Shown here: one piece after another, positions 47,036-55,411 of the stretch
Layout: the number at the start of each line of letters is the position of its first letter
How positions within the stretch are numbered: position 1 is the stretch's first letter
DNA from: Melioribacteraceae bacterium
GTDB taxonomy: Bacteria; Bacteroidota; Ignavibacteria; Ignavibacteriales; Melioribacteraceae
Reading direction: 5' to 3'
DNA: 55,411 nt
Assembly: GCA_026983795.1 (NCBI GenBank)
Contig: JALSTI010000146.1
Coordinates: forward strand, 1-55,411
The notes under the pieces: generated by a model
The model's database searches: none
What the model saw: the letters and a program-made list of their open reading frames with translations, nothing else
Told to the model about the DNA's origin: nothing
Made by a program: the position numbers and the translations under genes

Positions 47036-50011
47036 GTGAAACTTTCCAGTTGGGTAGAAGAAGGATTCGATAAAAAGGCATTGCCGTTTCAAAACTTAAT
47101 GCGGTTTAGAATTCGCGATATCCTTCTTGTTTCAAGTTTATATGATTTGTATTTGTTTGAAGAAGACGGCAGATTATATGAATTGTTAAGACACGAATAC
47201 CGCGATTTGCAATTAAGTCATACACCCGAAATTACGCGTGTATCTACCGCAAAAAAAGCTATTCAACTTGCTAAAGAAGAAAAAAGATTCGACCTTATAA
47301 TTACCACTCTTCATATTGAAGATATGGACGCAATACGCTTTGCCGAAAAAGTTAAAAGCTCCGGATTGAATATTCCTATTGTGCTGCTTACCCACAACAA
47401 AAAAGAATTAAATCATTTAATGGTAAGCCGCAACATTCACATTTTTGATAACGTGTTTATGTGGCAAGGAGATTTTAGAATAATTATCGCAATTATCAAA
47501 TCCATTGAAGATAAACTTAATGTTGACCACGACACAAATATTGTGGGCGTGCAAACCATAATTTTAATTGAAGACGATGTTCAATATTACTCTTCCTTTT
47601 TGCCTTTAATTTATACGGAATTATTCAATCAAGCCCGGCGTTTAATTTCCGAAGGCGTAAATTTGTCTCATAAATATTTAAGAATGAGGGCTCGACCCAA
47701 AATTCTTTTAAGCAACGATTATGAAACCGCATGGAAATATTACAAAAAATACAAAGAATATTGCTTGGGAATAGTTTCTGATATCGCTTTTCCTTATAAA
47801 AAGCAAATTCATCCTAAAGCGGGAATAAAATTTGCCAAAAATATTAAAGCTGATCAACCCGATTTACCAATTCTGCTCCTTTCGAACGATGAAAGCAATA
47901 AAGCCGATGCCGAAAAAGTAAACAGTTCATTTATTCTCAAAAATTCGCCTTTACTGCTTGAACAGTTAAGAGATTTTATGTATGAATATTTCAGTTTCGG
48001 AGATTTTATTTTCCGGAAAGCCGATGGTACGGAAGTAGGAAGAGCGCACGATTTAAAATCTTTGCAAGAACAACTTAAAGTGGTTCCGGACGAAAGTATA
48101 ATTTACCATGCATCCCGCAATCATTTCTCTAATTGGTTAAAAGCACGTACCGAATTCAGATTAGCTCATAAATTACGCCCCAGAAAAGTATCGGATTATA
48201 AGGATGTAACCGAACTCCGGTACGATTTAATAAATTCAATTGAAAATTATAAGAAGCAAAGGAAAAAAGGACTTATAACCGATTTTGATAAAGATAATTT
48301 TGATCCGCAAACAGGCTTTGCCAGAGTAGGAACAGGTTCTTTAGGCGGTAAAGCACGCGGTTTGGGTTTTTTAAATGCGTTAATAAGCGATTACGAATTG
48401 GATACAAAATTTGAAAATGTTAGAATTTTTGTGCCTCCGGGTATTGTAGTTGCAACCGGCGTTTACGATAGTTTTTTGGAATTAAATAATTTGAGAAAAT
48501 TTGCCATTAATTGTGACGACGATGAAGAAATAACACGGAAATTTTTAAAAGCGGAACATTTTCCCCACGAAATTATTAGCAGTCTGGCTTCTTTCCTTGA
48601 ATTAATCGATACGCCGCTTGCGGTACGCTCATCAAGTCTTTTGGAAGATTCTCAATATCATCCGTTTGCCGGAGTTTATGAAACATATATGTTGCCAAAT
48701 AATAATTCCAATCCTTTAATCAGATTAAATGAATTATTGATAACCATTAAAAAAATATATGCCTCAACATTTTACAATAGGGCAAAGGAATATCTGAAAA
48801 TTACATCTTACCGGTTGGAAGAAGAAAAAATGGCTGTCATTATTCAAAAACTTGTAGGTAAAAAGCATGAAAACCGTTTTTATCCCGAAATCTCCGGAGT
48901 TGCAAAATCGTATAACTTTTATCCGGTTAAACCGCAAAAATCCCACGACGGTATTGTAGGCATTGCGCTTGGTCTTGGCAAAACCGTTGTAGACGGCGGG
49001 AATTGCTTAAGATTTTGCCCAAAATATCCTAACGATACGCTTCAATTTAATACTATAAAAGATACATTGGATAGTTCGCAAACTAAATTTTTTGCTCTTA
49101 AATTAGACGGGGAAGTTGATCTTGAAGTTCAAACCCACGATTTACTTTTAGAGGAATACGATTTGTCCGTTGCCGAAAAAGACGGCGTTTTGAATTATGT
49201 GGGATCAACTTACTCAATAGAAAACGATATAATTTACGACGGAACAAGCAGAAACGGAATTAGAGTTGTAACTTTTGCCCCAATTTTGAAACATAAAATT
49301 TTTCCTCTTCCGGAAATTGTAAATTTTTTGCTCGAAATGAGCAGCTGGGGTATGGGTACGCCGGTCGAAATTGAATTTGCGGTTAATTTGGCTAACAGAA
49401 ACCATCCTAAAAATGACTTCGGGGTTGTACAAGTTAGACCTATTGTAATAAACGAAGAACTTGAGAATTTAAAAATCGATTTTACCGAACATAAAAAACT
49501 GCTTTGCCAAAGCGATCAGGTTTTAGGACACGGAATAATTAACGATATTTACGATATAGTTTATGTGGATCAAAAAAAATTCGATCGTTCTAAAACAAGA
49601 GAAATTGCACAGGAAATAAGTCAATACAACTCAAAACTAAATTCCCGTAATAAACCTTATTTGTTAATAGGAATGGGAAGATGGGGTTCGTTAGACCCGT
49701 GGCTCGGTATTCCGGTTGTGTGGGATCAAATCTCAGGCGCAAAAGTAATTGTCGAATCCGATTTTAAAGATATGATAGTAAAACCTTCGCAAGGTTCACA
49801 CTTTTTCCATAACATTACTTCGTTAATGATTGGTTATTTTACCGTTTCTAATTTGAATGATAAAAGTTTTCTTGATTTTGAATGGCTGGATTCCTTAGAA
49901 ACAAAAGACCAAAAAAAATATTGTAAACATTTTGAGTTTCATGAACCGTTAGTTGTTAAAATTAACGGTAGAAAAAACAAAGGAATTATTATTAAACCCG
50001 GCATGGAATAA
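47036..50011 (+). CDS. Receiver-domain + PEP/pyruvate-binding (PPDK N-terminal ATP-grasp-like) protein, copy 2
   Basis: Colinear paralogue of 42459..45452: DLIITTLHIEDMD, IILIEDD, LGIVSDIAF, GSLGGKARGLGF, PLAVRSSSLLEDSQYHPFAGVYETYM, GMGRWGSLDPWLGIPV, PSQGSHFFHNIT. Confidence 0.85.
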   Translation: MKLSSWVEEGFDKKALPFQNLMRFRIRDILLVSSLYDLYLFEEDGRLYELLRHEYRDLQLSHTPEITRVSTAKKAIQLAKEEKRFDLIITTLHIEDMDAIRFAEKVKSSGLNIPIVLLTHNKKELNHLMVSRNIHIFDNVFMWQGDFRIIIAIIKSIEDKLNVDHDTNIVGVQTIILIEDDVQYYSSFLPLIYTELFNQARRLISEGVNLSHKYLRMRARPKILLSNDYETAWKYYKKYKEYCLGIVSDIAFPYKKQIHPKAGIKFAKNIKADQPDLPILLLSNDESNKADAEKVNSSFILKNSPLLLEQLRDFMYEYFSFGDFIFRKADGTEVGRAHDLKSLQEQLKVVPDESIIYHASRNHFSNWLKARTEFRLAHKLRPRKVSDYKDVTELRYDLINSIENYKKQRKKGLITDFDKDNFDPQTGFARVGTGSLGGKARGLGFLNALISDYELDTKFENVRIFVPPGIVVATGVYDSFLELNNLRKFAINCDDDEEITRKFLKAEHFPHEIISSLASFLELIDTPLAVRSSSLLEDSQYHPFAGVYETYMLPNNNSNPLIRLNELLITIKKIYASTFYNRAKEYLKITSYRLEEEKMAVIIQKLVGKKHENRFYPEISGVAKSYNFYPVKPQKSHDGIVGIALGLGKTVVDGGNCLRFCPKYPNDTLQFNTIKDTLDSSQTKFFALKLDGEVDLEVQTHDLLLEEYDLSVAEKDGVLNYVGSTYSIENDIIYDGTSRNGIRVVTFAPILKHKIFPLPEIVNFLLEMSSWGMGTPVEIEFAVNLANRNHPKNDFGVVQVRPIVINEELENLKIDFTEHKKLLCQSDQVLGHGIINDIYDIVYVDQKKFDRSKTREIAQEISQYNSKLNSRNKPYLLIGMGRWGSLDPWLGIPVVWDQISGAKVIVESDFKDMIVKPSQGSHFFHNITSLMIGYFTVSNLNDKSFLDFEWLDSLETKDQKKYCKHFEFHEPLVVKINGRKNKGIIIKPGME

Positions 50012-50081
50012 CCGGGTTGAATTGAAACTGTTAACGAAAAAAATTAAATTGTATTAACTATTTATCAAAAAAGGTGATAAT

Positions 50082-51308
50082 ATGAACACGAATGAAATTG
50101 CTCCCGCAGTAAGAACAAAAAACATAACTTATGCCGTACGGGATGTATTATTAATAGCAAACGAAGTAGCCAAAACCGGCAAAGAAATGCTTTATTTGAA
50201 TATTGGAGATCCTAATATTTTCGATTTTGCAACACCGAGACCAATGATTGAAGCAAGCTATAAAGCAATGTTGGAAAATAAAAACGGTTACGGACCATCC
50301 TCGGGTATTGAACCCGCCAGGGAATCGATAGCGCGCGAAGCCGAAAGAAAAGGAATTAAAAACATTCAAGATATTTTTGTTACCACCGGCGCAAGCGAAG
50401 CCATTGATATTTGTTTAACGGCGCTTGTTAATCAAGGCGAAAATATTTTAACTCCAACTCCCGGTTATCCTTTATACACGGCTATTCAAAGTAAATTACA
50501 AATGGTTGAAAATCCTTACTACTTAAACGAAAGCAACGGTTGGCAGCCGGATATTGAAGATATAAAAAGTAAAATAAATGAAAAAACCAGAGCGATTATT
50601 GTAATTAATCCTAACAATCCCACTGGGTCCAATAGTACTCCGGAAACGCTAAAACAAATAATCGATTTGGCTCTTGAGCATAATTTGGTAATTTTTGCCG
50701 ATGAGATTTACGATAAATTATTGATGGACGGAGAGTCGCATACGTCTTTAGCCTCATTGAATTCGGAAGTTCCCGTTATTACATTCGGCGGATTGTCTAA
50801 AAACTATTTAGCTCCCGGTTTTAGAATAGGCTGGGGAATTATGAGCGGGAATAGATCGGTTCTTAAAAATTATATAGAAGCAATTAATAAAATTTTACGT
50901 TCGCGTCTTTCGGCTAATCACCCTATTCAATATTCAATTCCTGTTGCGCTGGACGGTGATCAAAGCCATCTTGAAGAAGTTGTTCAAAAATTAACAAAAC
51001 GAAGAAATTTAACGATGGAAATGCTCAACGCAATTCCCGGTATTACATGCGAAGCGCCGAGAGGAGCATTTTACGCTTTCCCAAGGTTACATATAAATAA
51101 TTCCGATTCTCATTTTGTTGCCGAATTAATTAAAGAAACCGGAGTTGTGGTTGTTCCGGGCAGTGGATTCGGTCAAGTGCCCGGCACGCAGCATTTTAGA
51201 GTGGTTTTCTTACCTCCGGAAGAAATATTGGAAAAAGCTTACAAAAGTATAGGCAGCTTTTTTGAGAAATATGTGGAAAAATTTGAAAAAGCCGGCACAA
51301 ATGTCTAA
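50082..51308 (+). CDS. PLP-dependent class I/II aminotransferase (AlaA/aspartate-aminotransferase-like)
   Basis: YLNIGDPNIFDF, VTTGASEAIDICLTAL, INPNNPTGSN, FADEIYDKLLMDG, TFGGLSKNYLAPGFRIGWG. Confidence 0.92.
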   Translation: MNTNEIAPAVRTKNITYAVRDVLLIANEVAKTGKEMLYLNIGDPNIFDFATPRPMIEASYKAMLENKNGYGPSSGIEPARESIAREAERKGIKNIQDIFVTTGASEAIDICLTALVNQGENILTPTPGYPLYTAIQSKLQMVENPYYLNESNGWQPDIEDIKSKINEKTRAIIVINPNNPTGSNSTPETLKQIIDLALEHNLVIFADEIYDKLLMDGESHTSLASLNSEVPVITFGGLSKNYLAPGFRIGWGIMSGNRSVLKNYIEAINKILRSRLSANHPIQYSIPVALDGDQSHLEEVVQKLTKRRNLTMEMLNAIPGITCEAPRGAFYAFPRLHINNSDSHFVAELIKETGVVVVPGSGFGQVPGTQHFRVVFLPPEEILEKAYKSIGSFFEKYVEKFEKAGTNV

Positions 51309-51441
51309 ACAATTTGTAAAATAAATCTAAATTGTTTCAGAACCTGATAGGGTTAAAATCTTTTTAAATTTAAAGCGAATTTTTGTTGAATTTATCTTTT
51401 AGAATTCATAAATTCTTATTGATAATTGCTTACTTACTTCT

Positions 51442-53097
51442 ATGAAAAGAGTTTTATTTGTCATATTGATTGGATGTGTATCGGTTCTTTTTGCACAAGA
51501 ATCACCTTATAAATTCCGCATATTTTCGCCTCAGTTAGTTCCTGTTAATAAAAGTTTCGATGTTTCTGTTATTGGCAAAATAGATGCATCGGTAAATAGT
51601 ATAAAAATTGAATTCAGGTCAAATAATAAATTTAGAATTAAAAAAGCTTCAGTTAATAACAAAAACACCGGGTCCCAAAAAATATCTTTCAAAAAAACCG
51701 AAAACGCATTTAGCAATTTTAGTTACGCAGCTAACATACCGGTTAAACGGGATTCTTCGGCAGAGTTTATGACTTACCAAATTTCTGCTACATTTAAAGG
51801 AATTAGAAAAAATATAAACCTTTTACCGCTTCTTACGGTAAAAGACACTTCGGGGAATGTCTACTATTTTTCGCCCGACGAAGATGAAAATTCCGGATTT
51901 TATATTTCTCCCATTTCTATAAAAAGTTATGTCGTTCAAAACCAAGCCGGAAAAGCTTTGTTGTTGAAAAATAATTCTGAATTTAGTCTGCCGGTTAAAT
52001 CCGTAAACGATATCAATAAACTGTTAATTGAATTTTGGGCAAAATTTGATGGTCCCGTTAAAAACTTTTTTGAAATAGTAAACGGAGAAAACGGCGATTC
52101 AATTCTTGGATTTACGAATAATTCTTTGCAGTTACTTTCACCTTCATTTAAAAGCGAAAATGAGCTTTTTAACGATTGCAGTTTAATTAAAAAAACGTGG
52201 CATCACTTCTCCATTCTTATGAATAAAGAAGATTCGAAAATTAACATTTACGTGGATGACGAAAAATCTTGTTCCTTTAACGATGATATTTTTTCGGATA
52301 TGAAAGATATTTACCTGAAATTTATAAATAGAAATTCCGGCAACAATTTTGAAGTAGATTTGTTGAAAATTTGGAACATTAACGATGATATTGAACAAAC
52401 TTTTGCGAATAAGCATTTTGTACATGCAAATTTGGATGGTTCCGATCTTATTGGAATTTTTAATTTCGACGAGAATAATCTCATATCCAAAAGCAATTCC
52501 GTTCTAATTTCAAATTCAGAACTAATCAAATCCGACGCGCCTATTTTTTCACCTACTCCCATCTTAAATATTTCCGTTAGTTCAAATATAATTTCACTTG
52601 AATGGAAAGGCGACGAATACAGTTCGGCAAAGCAATATATTTTACAAAAAGCGATTAAAAACGGTAATTTTCAAGATATTTACGAAACGGATGTAAGCGA
52701 AGATAAAGATAAAACTTACTACTTTTCCGATGTAAACAACGAAGAAAACGTAATTTACTATCGATTGAAACAAACAAATTCCGACGGAACTACAAGTTAT
52801 TCTCAAATTCTTAAATTAGGAAAAGCAAATCAAGAAGAGTTTGTGCTCGAACAAAACTATCCAAATCCTTTTAATCCAACTACCAGCATAAATTTTGAAG
52901 TGTTACAACCGGGAGATTACGAAGTAATAGTCTATGATTTAGTCGGCAATTCGGTTGCAACGTTATTTAAAGGTAATTTAAGTGAAGGAAAACATTCGTT
53001 TCGTTTCGACGGTTCTAATTTACCTTCCGGAATTTACTTCTACGAGGTTAAATCTCCTCATACAAATTTAGTGCATAAAATGATTTTGGCTAAATAG
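51442..53097 (+). CDS. Secreted protein with LamG-like region and T9SS type A C-terminal sorting domain
   Basis: Signal peptide (MKRVLFVILIGCVSVLFAQ); C-terminus LEQNYPNPFNPTTSINFEV...YDLVGNSVATLF...LPSGIYFYEVKSPHTNLVHKMILAK. Confidence 0.85.
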   Translation: MKRVLFVILIGCVSVLFAQESPYKFRIFSPQLVPVNKSFDVSVIGKIDASVNSIKIEFRSNNKFRIKKASVNNKNTGSQKISFKKTENAFSNFSYAANIPVKRDSSAEFMTYQISATFKGIRKNINLLPLLTVKDTSGNVYYFSPDEDENSGFYISPISIKSYVVQNQAGKALLLKNNSEFSLPVKSVNDINKLLIEFWAKFDGPVKNFFEIVNGENGDSILGFTNNSLQLLSPSFKSENELFNDCSLIKKTWHHFSILMNKEDSKINIYVDDEKSCSFNDDIFSDMKDIYLKFINRNSGNNFEVDLLKIWNINDDIEQTFANKHFVHANLDGSDLIGIFNFDENNLISKSNSVLISNSELIKSDAPIFSPTPILNISVSSNIISLEWKGDEYSSAKQYILQKAIKNGNFQDIYETDVSEDKDKTYYFSDVNNEENVIYYRLKQTNSDGTTSYSQILKLGKANQEEFVLEQNYPNPFNPTTSINFEVLQPGDYEVIVYDLVGNSVATLFKGNLSEGKHSFRFDGSNLPSGIYFYEVKSPHTNLVHKMILAK

Positions 53098-53146
53098 TTA
53101 AATTTGATTATTTTACTTGCCGTTAAAATTCTAAATTTTTAAGATA

Positions 53147-54685
53147 ATGTTTTCACAAGTATATTCCAGCGCAACATACGGTATCGATGCGGTAATAATT
53201 GAAGTTGAAACCAATGCGGAAAAGCAACTTCCGTCAATAACCATAGTCGGATTGCCGGATAGTGCAGTTAAAGAAAGTAAGGAAAGGGTAAGTGCGGCAA
53301 TTAAAAACAGCGGTTTTAATTTTCCTTTGCGTAAACTTACCATTAATTTGGCGCCGGCTGATATAAAAAAAGAAGGCAGCGCATTCGACCTTCCCATTGC
53401 AATAGGTATTCTTGCCGCAAGCGATTTGCTTAATTCCAATTTTTTATCCGATACAATAATTTTAGGGGAACTTTCTCTCGATGGTTCGTTAAGGAAGATT
53501 AAAGGAGCCCTCTCAATTGCTGCCGAAGCAAAGAAAAACGGATTCAAAAAAGTGATTTTACCCAAAGACTCTGTTCGTGAAGCTTCTATTGTAGAAGGAA
53601 TTGAAGTTTACGGTATGGGAAGTTTGATTGAGGTGGTAAATTTTTTAAGCGGGAAAGAAAATTTTGATCCCGTCTTTACGGATAAAAATGAAATATTTTC
53701 ACAAGTTAATACGTATCATTTGGATTTTTCCGATGTGAAAGGGCAAGAAAACGTAAAACGCGCATTGGAAATTGCAGCTGCCGGCGGACATAATATTTTA
53801 ATGATCGGACCGCCCGGTTCGGGAAAAACAATGCTGGCGAAACGGATGCCGTCCATTTTACCTCCGCTCACTTTCGAAGAGGCGTTGGAAACTACAAAAA
53901 TTCATTCGGTTGCGGGAATTTTACCCAAAGATAAAGCATTAATTACCGAAAGACCTTTTCGCAATCCACATCACACGGTTTCGGATGCCGCATTAATCGG
54001 CGGTGGAACTTTCCCGCGCCCTGGTGAAGTTTCGTTTGCGCATCATGGAGTTTTATTTCTCGACGAACTCCCCGAATTCAAAAAAAATGTTTTGGAAGTT
54101 TTACGCCAACCTCTCGAAGATTATAAAGTAACAATAAGCCGCTCTAAAATGTCGCTCGAATTTCCGGCTAATTTTATGCTTGCCGCTGCAATGAATCCTT
54201 GTCCGTGCGGTTATTATACTGACCCAACCCACGAATGTACTTGCACAATTGGAATGATACAAAAATATATGTCTAAAATTTCCGGACCGTTATTAGACAG
54301 AATAGATATTCACGTTGAAGTGCCGGCTGTGAAATACAAGGAATTATCGTCCAGTGCAAAAGGAGAAACTTCCGGGGAAATCAGAAAACGGGTGGTTGCC
54401 GCCAGAAAAATTCAACAAAAAAGATTTGAGAATGAAAAGCATATTTACAATAATGCTGATATGGGAACAAAAGAAGTAAGAGAATACTGCCGGCTCGATT
54501 CGGCTGGAGCTGAATTGTTAAAAATGGCGATGACAAAATTAGGACTTTCTGCACGGGCATACGATAGAATTTTAAAAGTAAGCAGAACAATTGCCGATTT
54601 GGAAAACGAAGAAAATATTCTTCCCCAACATGTAAGCGAAGCTATTCAATACAGAACCTTGGACAGGGAATTGTGGAATCATTGA
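53147..54685 (+). CDS. comM: YifB/ComM family Mg-chelatase-like AAA+ ATPase
   Basis: [94 protein letters not shown]. Confidence 0.95.
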   Translation: MFSQVYSSATYGIDAVIIEVETNAEKQLPSITIVGLPDSAVKESKERVSAAIKNSGFNFPLRKLTINLAPADIKKEGSAFDLPIAIGILAASDLLNSNFLSDTIILGELSLDGSLRKIKGALSIAAEAKKNGFKKVILPKDSVREASIVEGIEVYGMGSLIEVVNFLSGKENFDPVFTDKNEIFSQVNTYHLDFSDVKGQENVKRALEIAAAGGHNILMIGPPGSGKTMLAKRMPSILPPLTFEEALETTKIHSVAGILPKDKALITERPFRNPHHTVSDAALIGGGTFPRPGEVSFAHHGVLFLDELPEFKKNVLEVLRQPLEDYKVTISRSKMSLEFPANFMLAAAMNPCPCGYYTDPTHECTCTIGMIQKYMSKISGPLLDRIDIHVEVPAVKYKELSSSAKGETSGEIRKRVVAARKIQQKRFENEKHIYNNADMGTKEVREYCRLDSAGAELLKMAMTKLGLSARAYDRILKVSRTIADLENEENILPQHVSEAIQYRTLDRELWNH

Positions 54686-54699
54686 TTATTGTTTTTTTT

Positions 54700-54732
54700 A
54701 CCAATCACAAACCAATCACAAACCAATCACAA
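54700..54732. repeat. 3 x 11-bp perfect tandem repeat
   Basis: ACCAATCACAA repeated three times without mismatch. Confidence 0.95.
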
Positions 54733-54785
54733 AGCTGTAAAATCTTTTTAACTACTGTTGTCGTATCTAAATACATTAAATTAAA

Positions 54786-54800
54786 AAGACAAATTGTCTT
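54786..54800. other. Perfect 15-bp palindrome upstream of a predicted promoter
   Basis: AAGACAA-A-TTGTCTT. Confidence 0.6.
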
Positions 54801-54829
54801 AAATTCTTAAAGTAATAATAATTAAGATA

Positions 54830-54858
54830 TTGACAAAAAATATTTGTTCTATTATATT
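54830..54858 (+). promoter_or_regulatory. Predicted sigma70-type promoter
   Basis: TTGACA-N17-TATATT upstream of the gene starting at 54973. Confidence 0.65.
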
Positions 54859-54972
54859 GCGGTAAAGTTTTATATAATTTATTTTAAGAAGAGTCCTAAT
54901 CCGTTTACTCATTTCGTTCCGTTTCATTGTTCTCTCTTCTTCCGGTCAACAAAATAATAGCGGGAGGAATTT

Positions 54973-55411
54973 ATGAAAAACCTTACTTTTTATGTCACAC
55001 TTTTTTTAATTTTAACTTTTTTGTCCGGCAGGTCTTTTGCCCAAGAAAGTCCGGGCTGCCAATTGTTAAGTTCTTTTACAAACGGTCCGACGGAATTTGT
55101 GAAAGTTAAAAACAATATCGCATATTTCGACAATGGAATTAATTTGGAAATAGTTGATTTTTCTGATCCCGCAAACCCCGTTGAACTTCTCAAAGAACAG
55201 CTGGGCGGAACAGCAATCGATTTGGAACTTGTCGATTCGCTTCTCTATTTTGTACTGAATACCAGGGAACTATTGATTATGAATATTCGCCAGCCGCTTA
55301 ATCCACCGTTAACTATTGCCAAAATTGAAACCAATACACCAATCCGTGATGTGGAAGTAGTAGATAGCATCCTTTACATTCTTACCTGGAATGAGTTTGA
55401 ATTTTATAACA
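54973..55411 (+). CDS. Secreted LVIVD-repeat-like protein, truncated by the window end
   Basis: Translated by hand: MKNLTFYVTLFLILTFLSGRSFAQESPGCQLLSSFTNGPTEFVKVKNNIAYFDNGINLEIVDFSDPANPVELLKEQ...; signal peptide plus repeats; open to the window end, so absent from the ORF track. Confidence 0.75.
   Translation, partial: MKNLTFYVTLFLILTFLSGRSFAQESPGCQLLSSFTNGPTEFVKVKNNIAYFDNGINLEIVDFSDPANPVELLKEQLGGTAIDLELVDSLLYFVLNTRELLIMNIRQPLNPPLTIAKIETNTPIRDVEVVDSILYILTWNEFEFYN

Noticed and set aside
51309-51441. Weak hairpin (AACAATTT...AAATTGTT, then AACCTGATAGGGTT) after the aminotransferase
   Set aside because: Short or AT-only stems without a clean T tract; insufficient to call a terminator.
53131-53565. 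144-aa minus-strand ORF over comM
   Set aside because: Antisense to the conserved ComM N-terminal domain; no homology signature.
54927-55109. 60-aa plus ORF and 54990..55193 minus ORF at the window end
   Set aside because: Both overlap, in other frames, the better-supported secreted LVIVD-like gene starting at 54973.
1-55411. CRISPR arrays, transposases, integrases, phage genes
   Set aside because: No spaced direct repeats, no transposase/integrase-like translations and no terminal inverted repeats seen; the window looks like stable core chromosome.

Overview
This is an AT-rich bacterial chromosome segment. The gene style suggests Ignavibacteriota or a related Bacteroidetes/Chlorobi-group lineage: a T9SS C-terminal domain with 'NYPNPFNP', an LpxC-FabZ fusion, a SecDF fusion and paired OmpH/Skp proteins. 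That placement is inference. Coding is dense, with about 40 supported genes. I saw no tRNA, rRNA, CRISPR array or mobile element. Main blocks: two SpoIIE/RsbU-type phosphatases; secDF; a prs-rplY-pth-hppA-rpsF-ssb-rpsR-rplI run; a rfaE1-rfaE2-tamB-rnr-(metalloprotease/propeller/Omp85-barrel) run; an envelope run uppS-bamA-ompH-ompH-lpxD-lpxC/fabZ-lpxA-lipoate ligase; lexA with two small uncharacterised genes; ilvE; and a nitrogen locus. The nitrogen locus is a tandemly duplicated two-gene module (glutamate dehydrogenase + receiver/PPDK-N-like protein, twice) followed by an aminotransferase. Best candidates for something new: (1) the duplicated GDH/receiver-PPDK-like module, whose two GDHs carry NAD-type and NADP-type fingerprints; (2) an apparent SOS operon, lexA - mini-WYL-like protein - possible PD-(D/E)XK-like protein, under a promoter whose -10 lies in a perfect GTTCACT-N7-AGTGAAC palindrome; (3) an unannotated Ile/Leu/Val-rich leader peptide and attenuator-like hairpin upstream of ilvE; (4) a peptidase-propeller-Omp85 barrel fusion close to tamB. 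All product calls come from reading motifs by eye; no database search was run.
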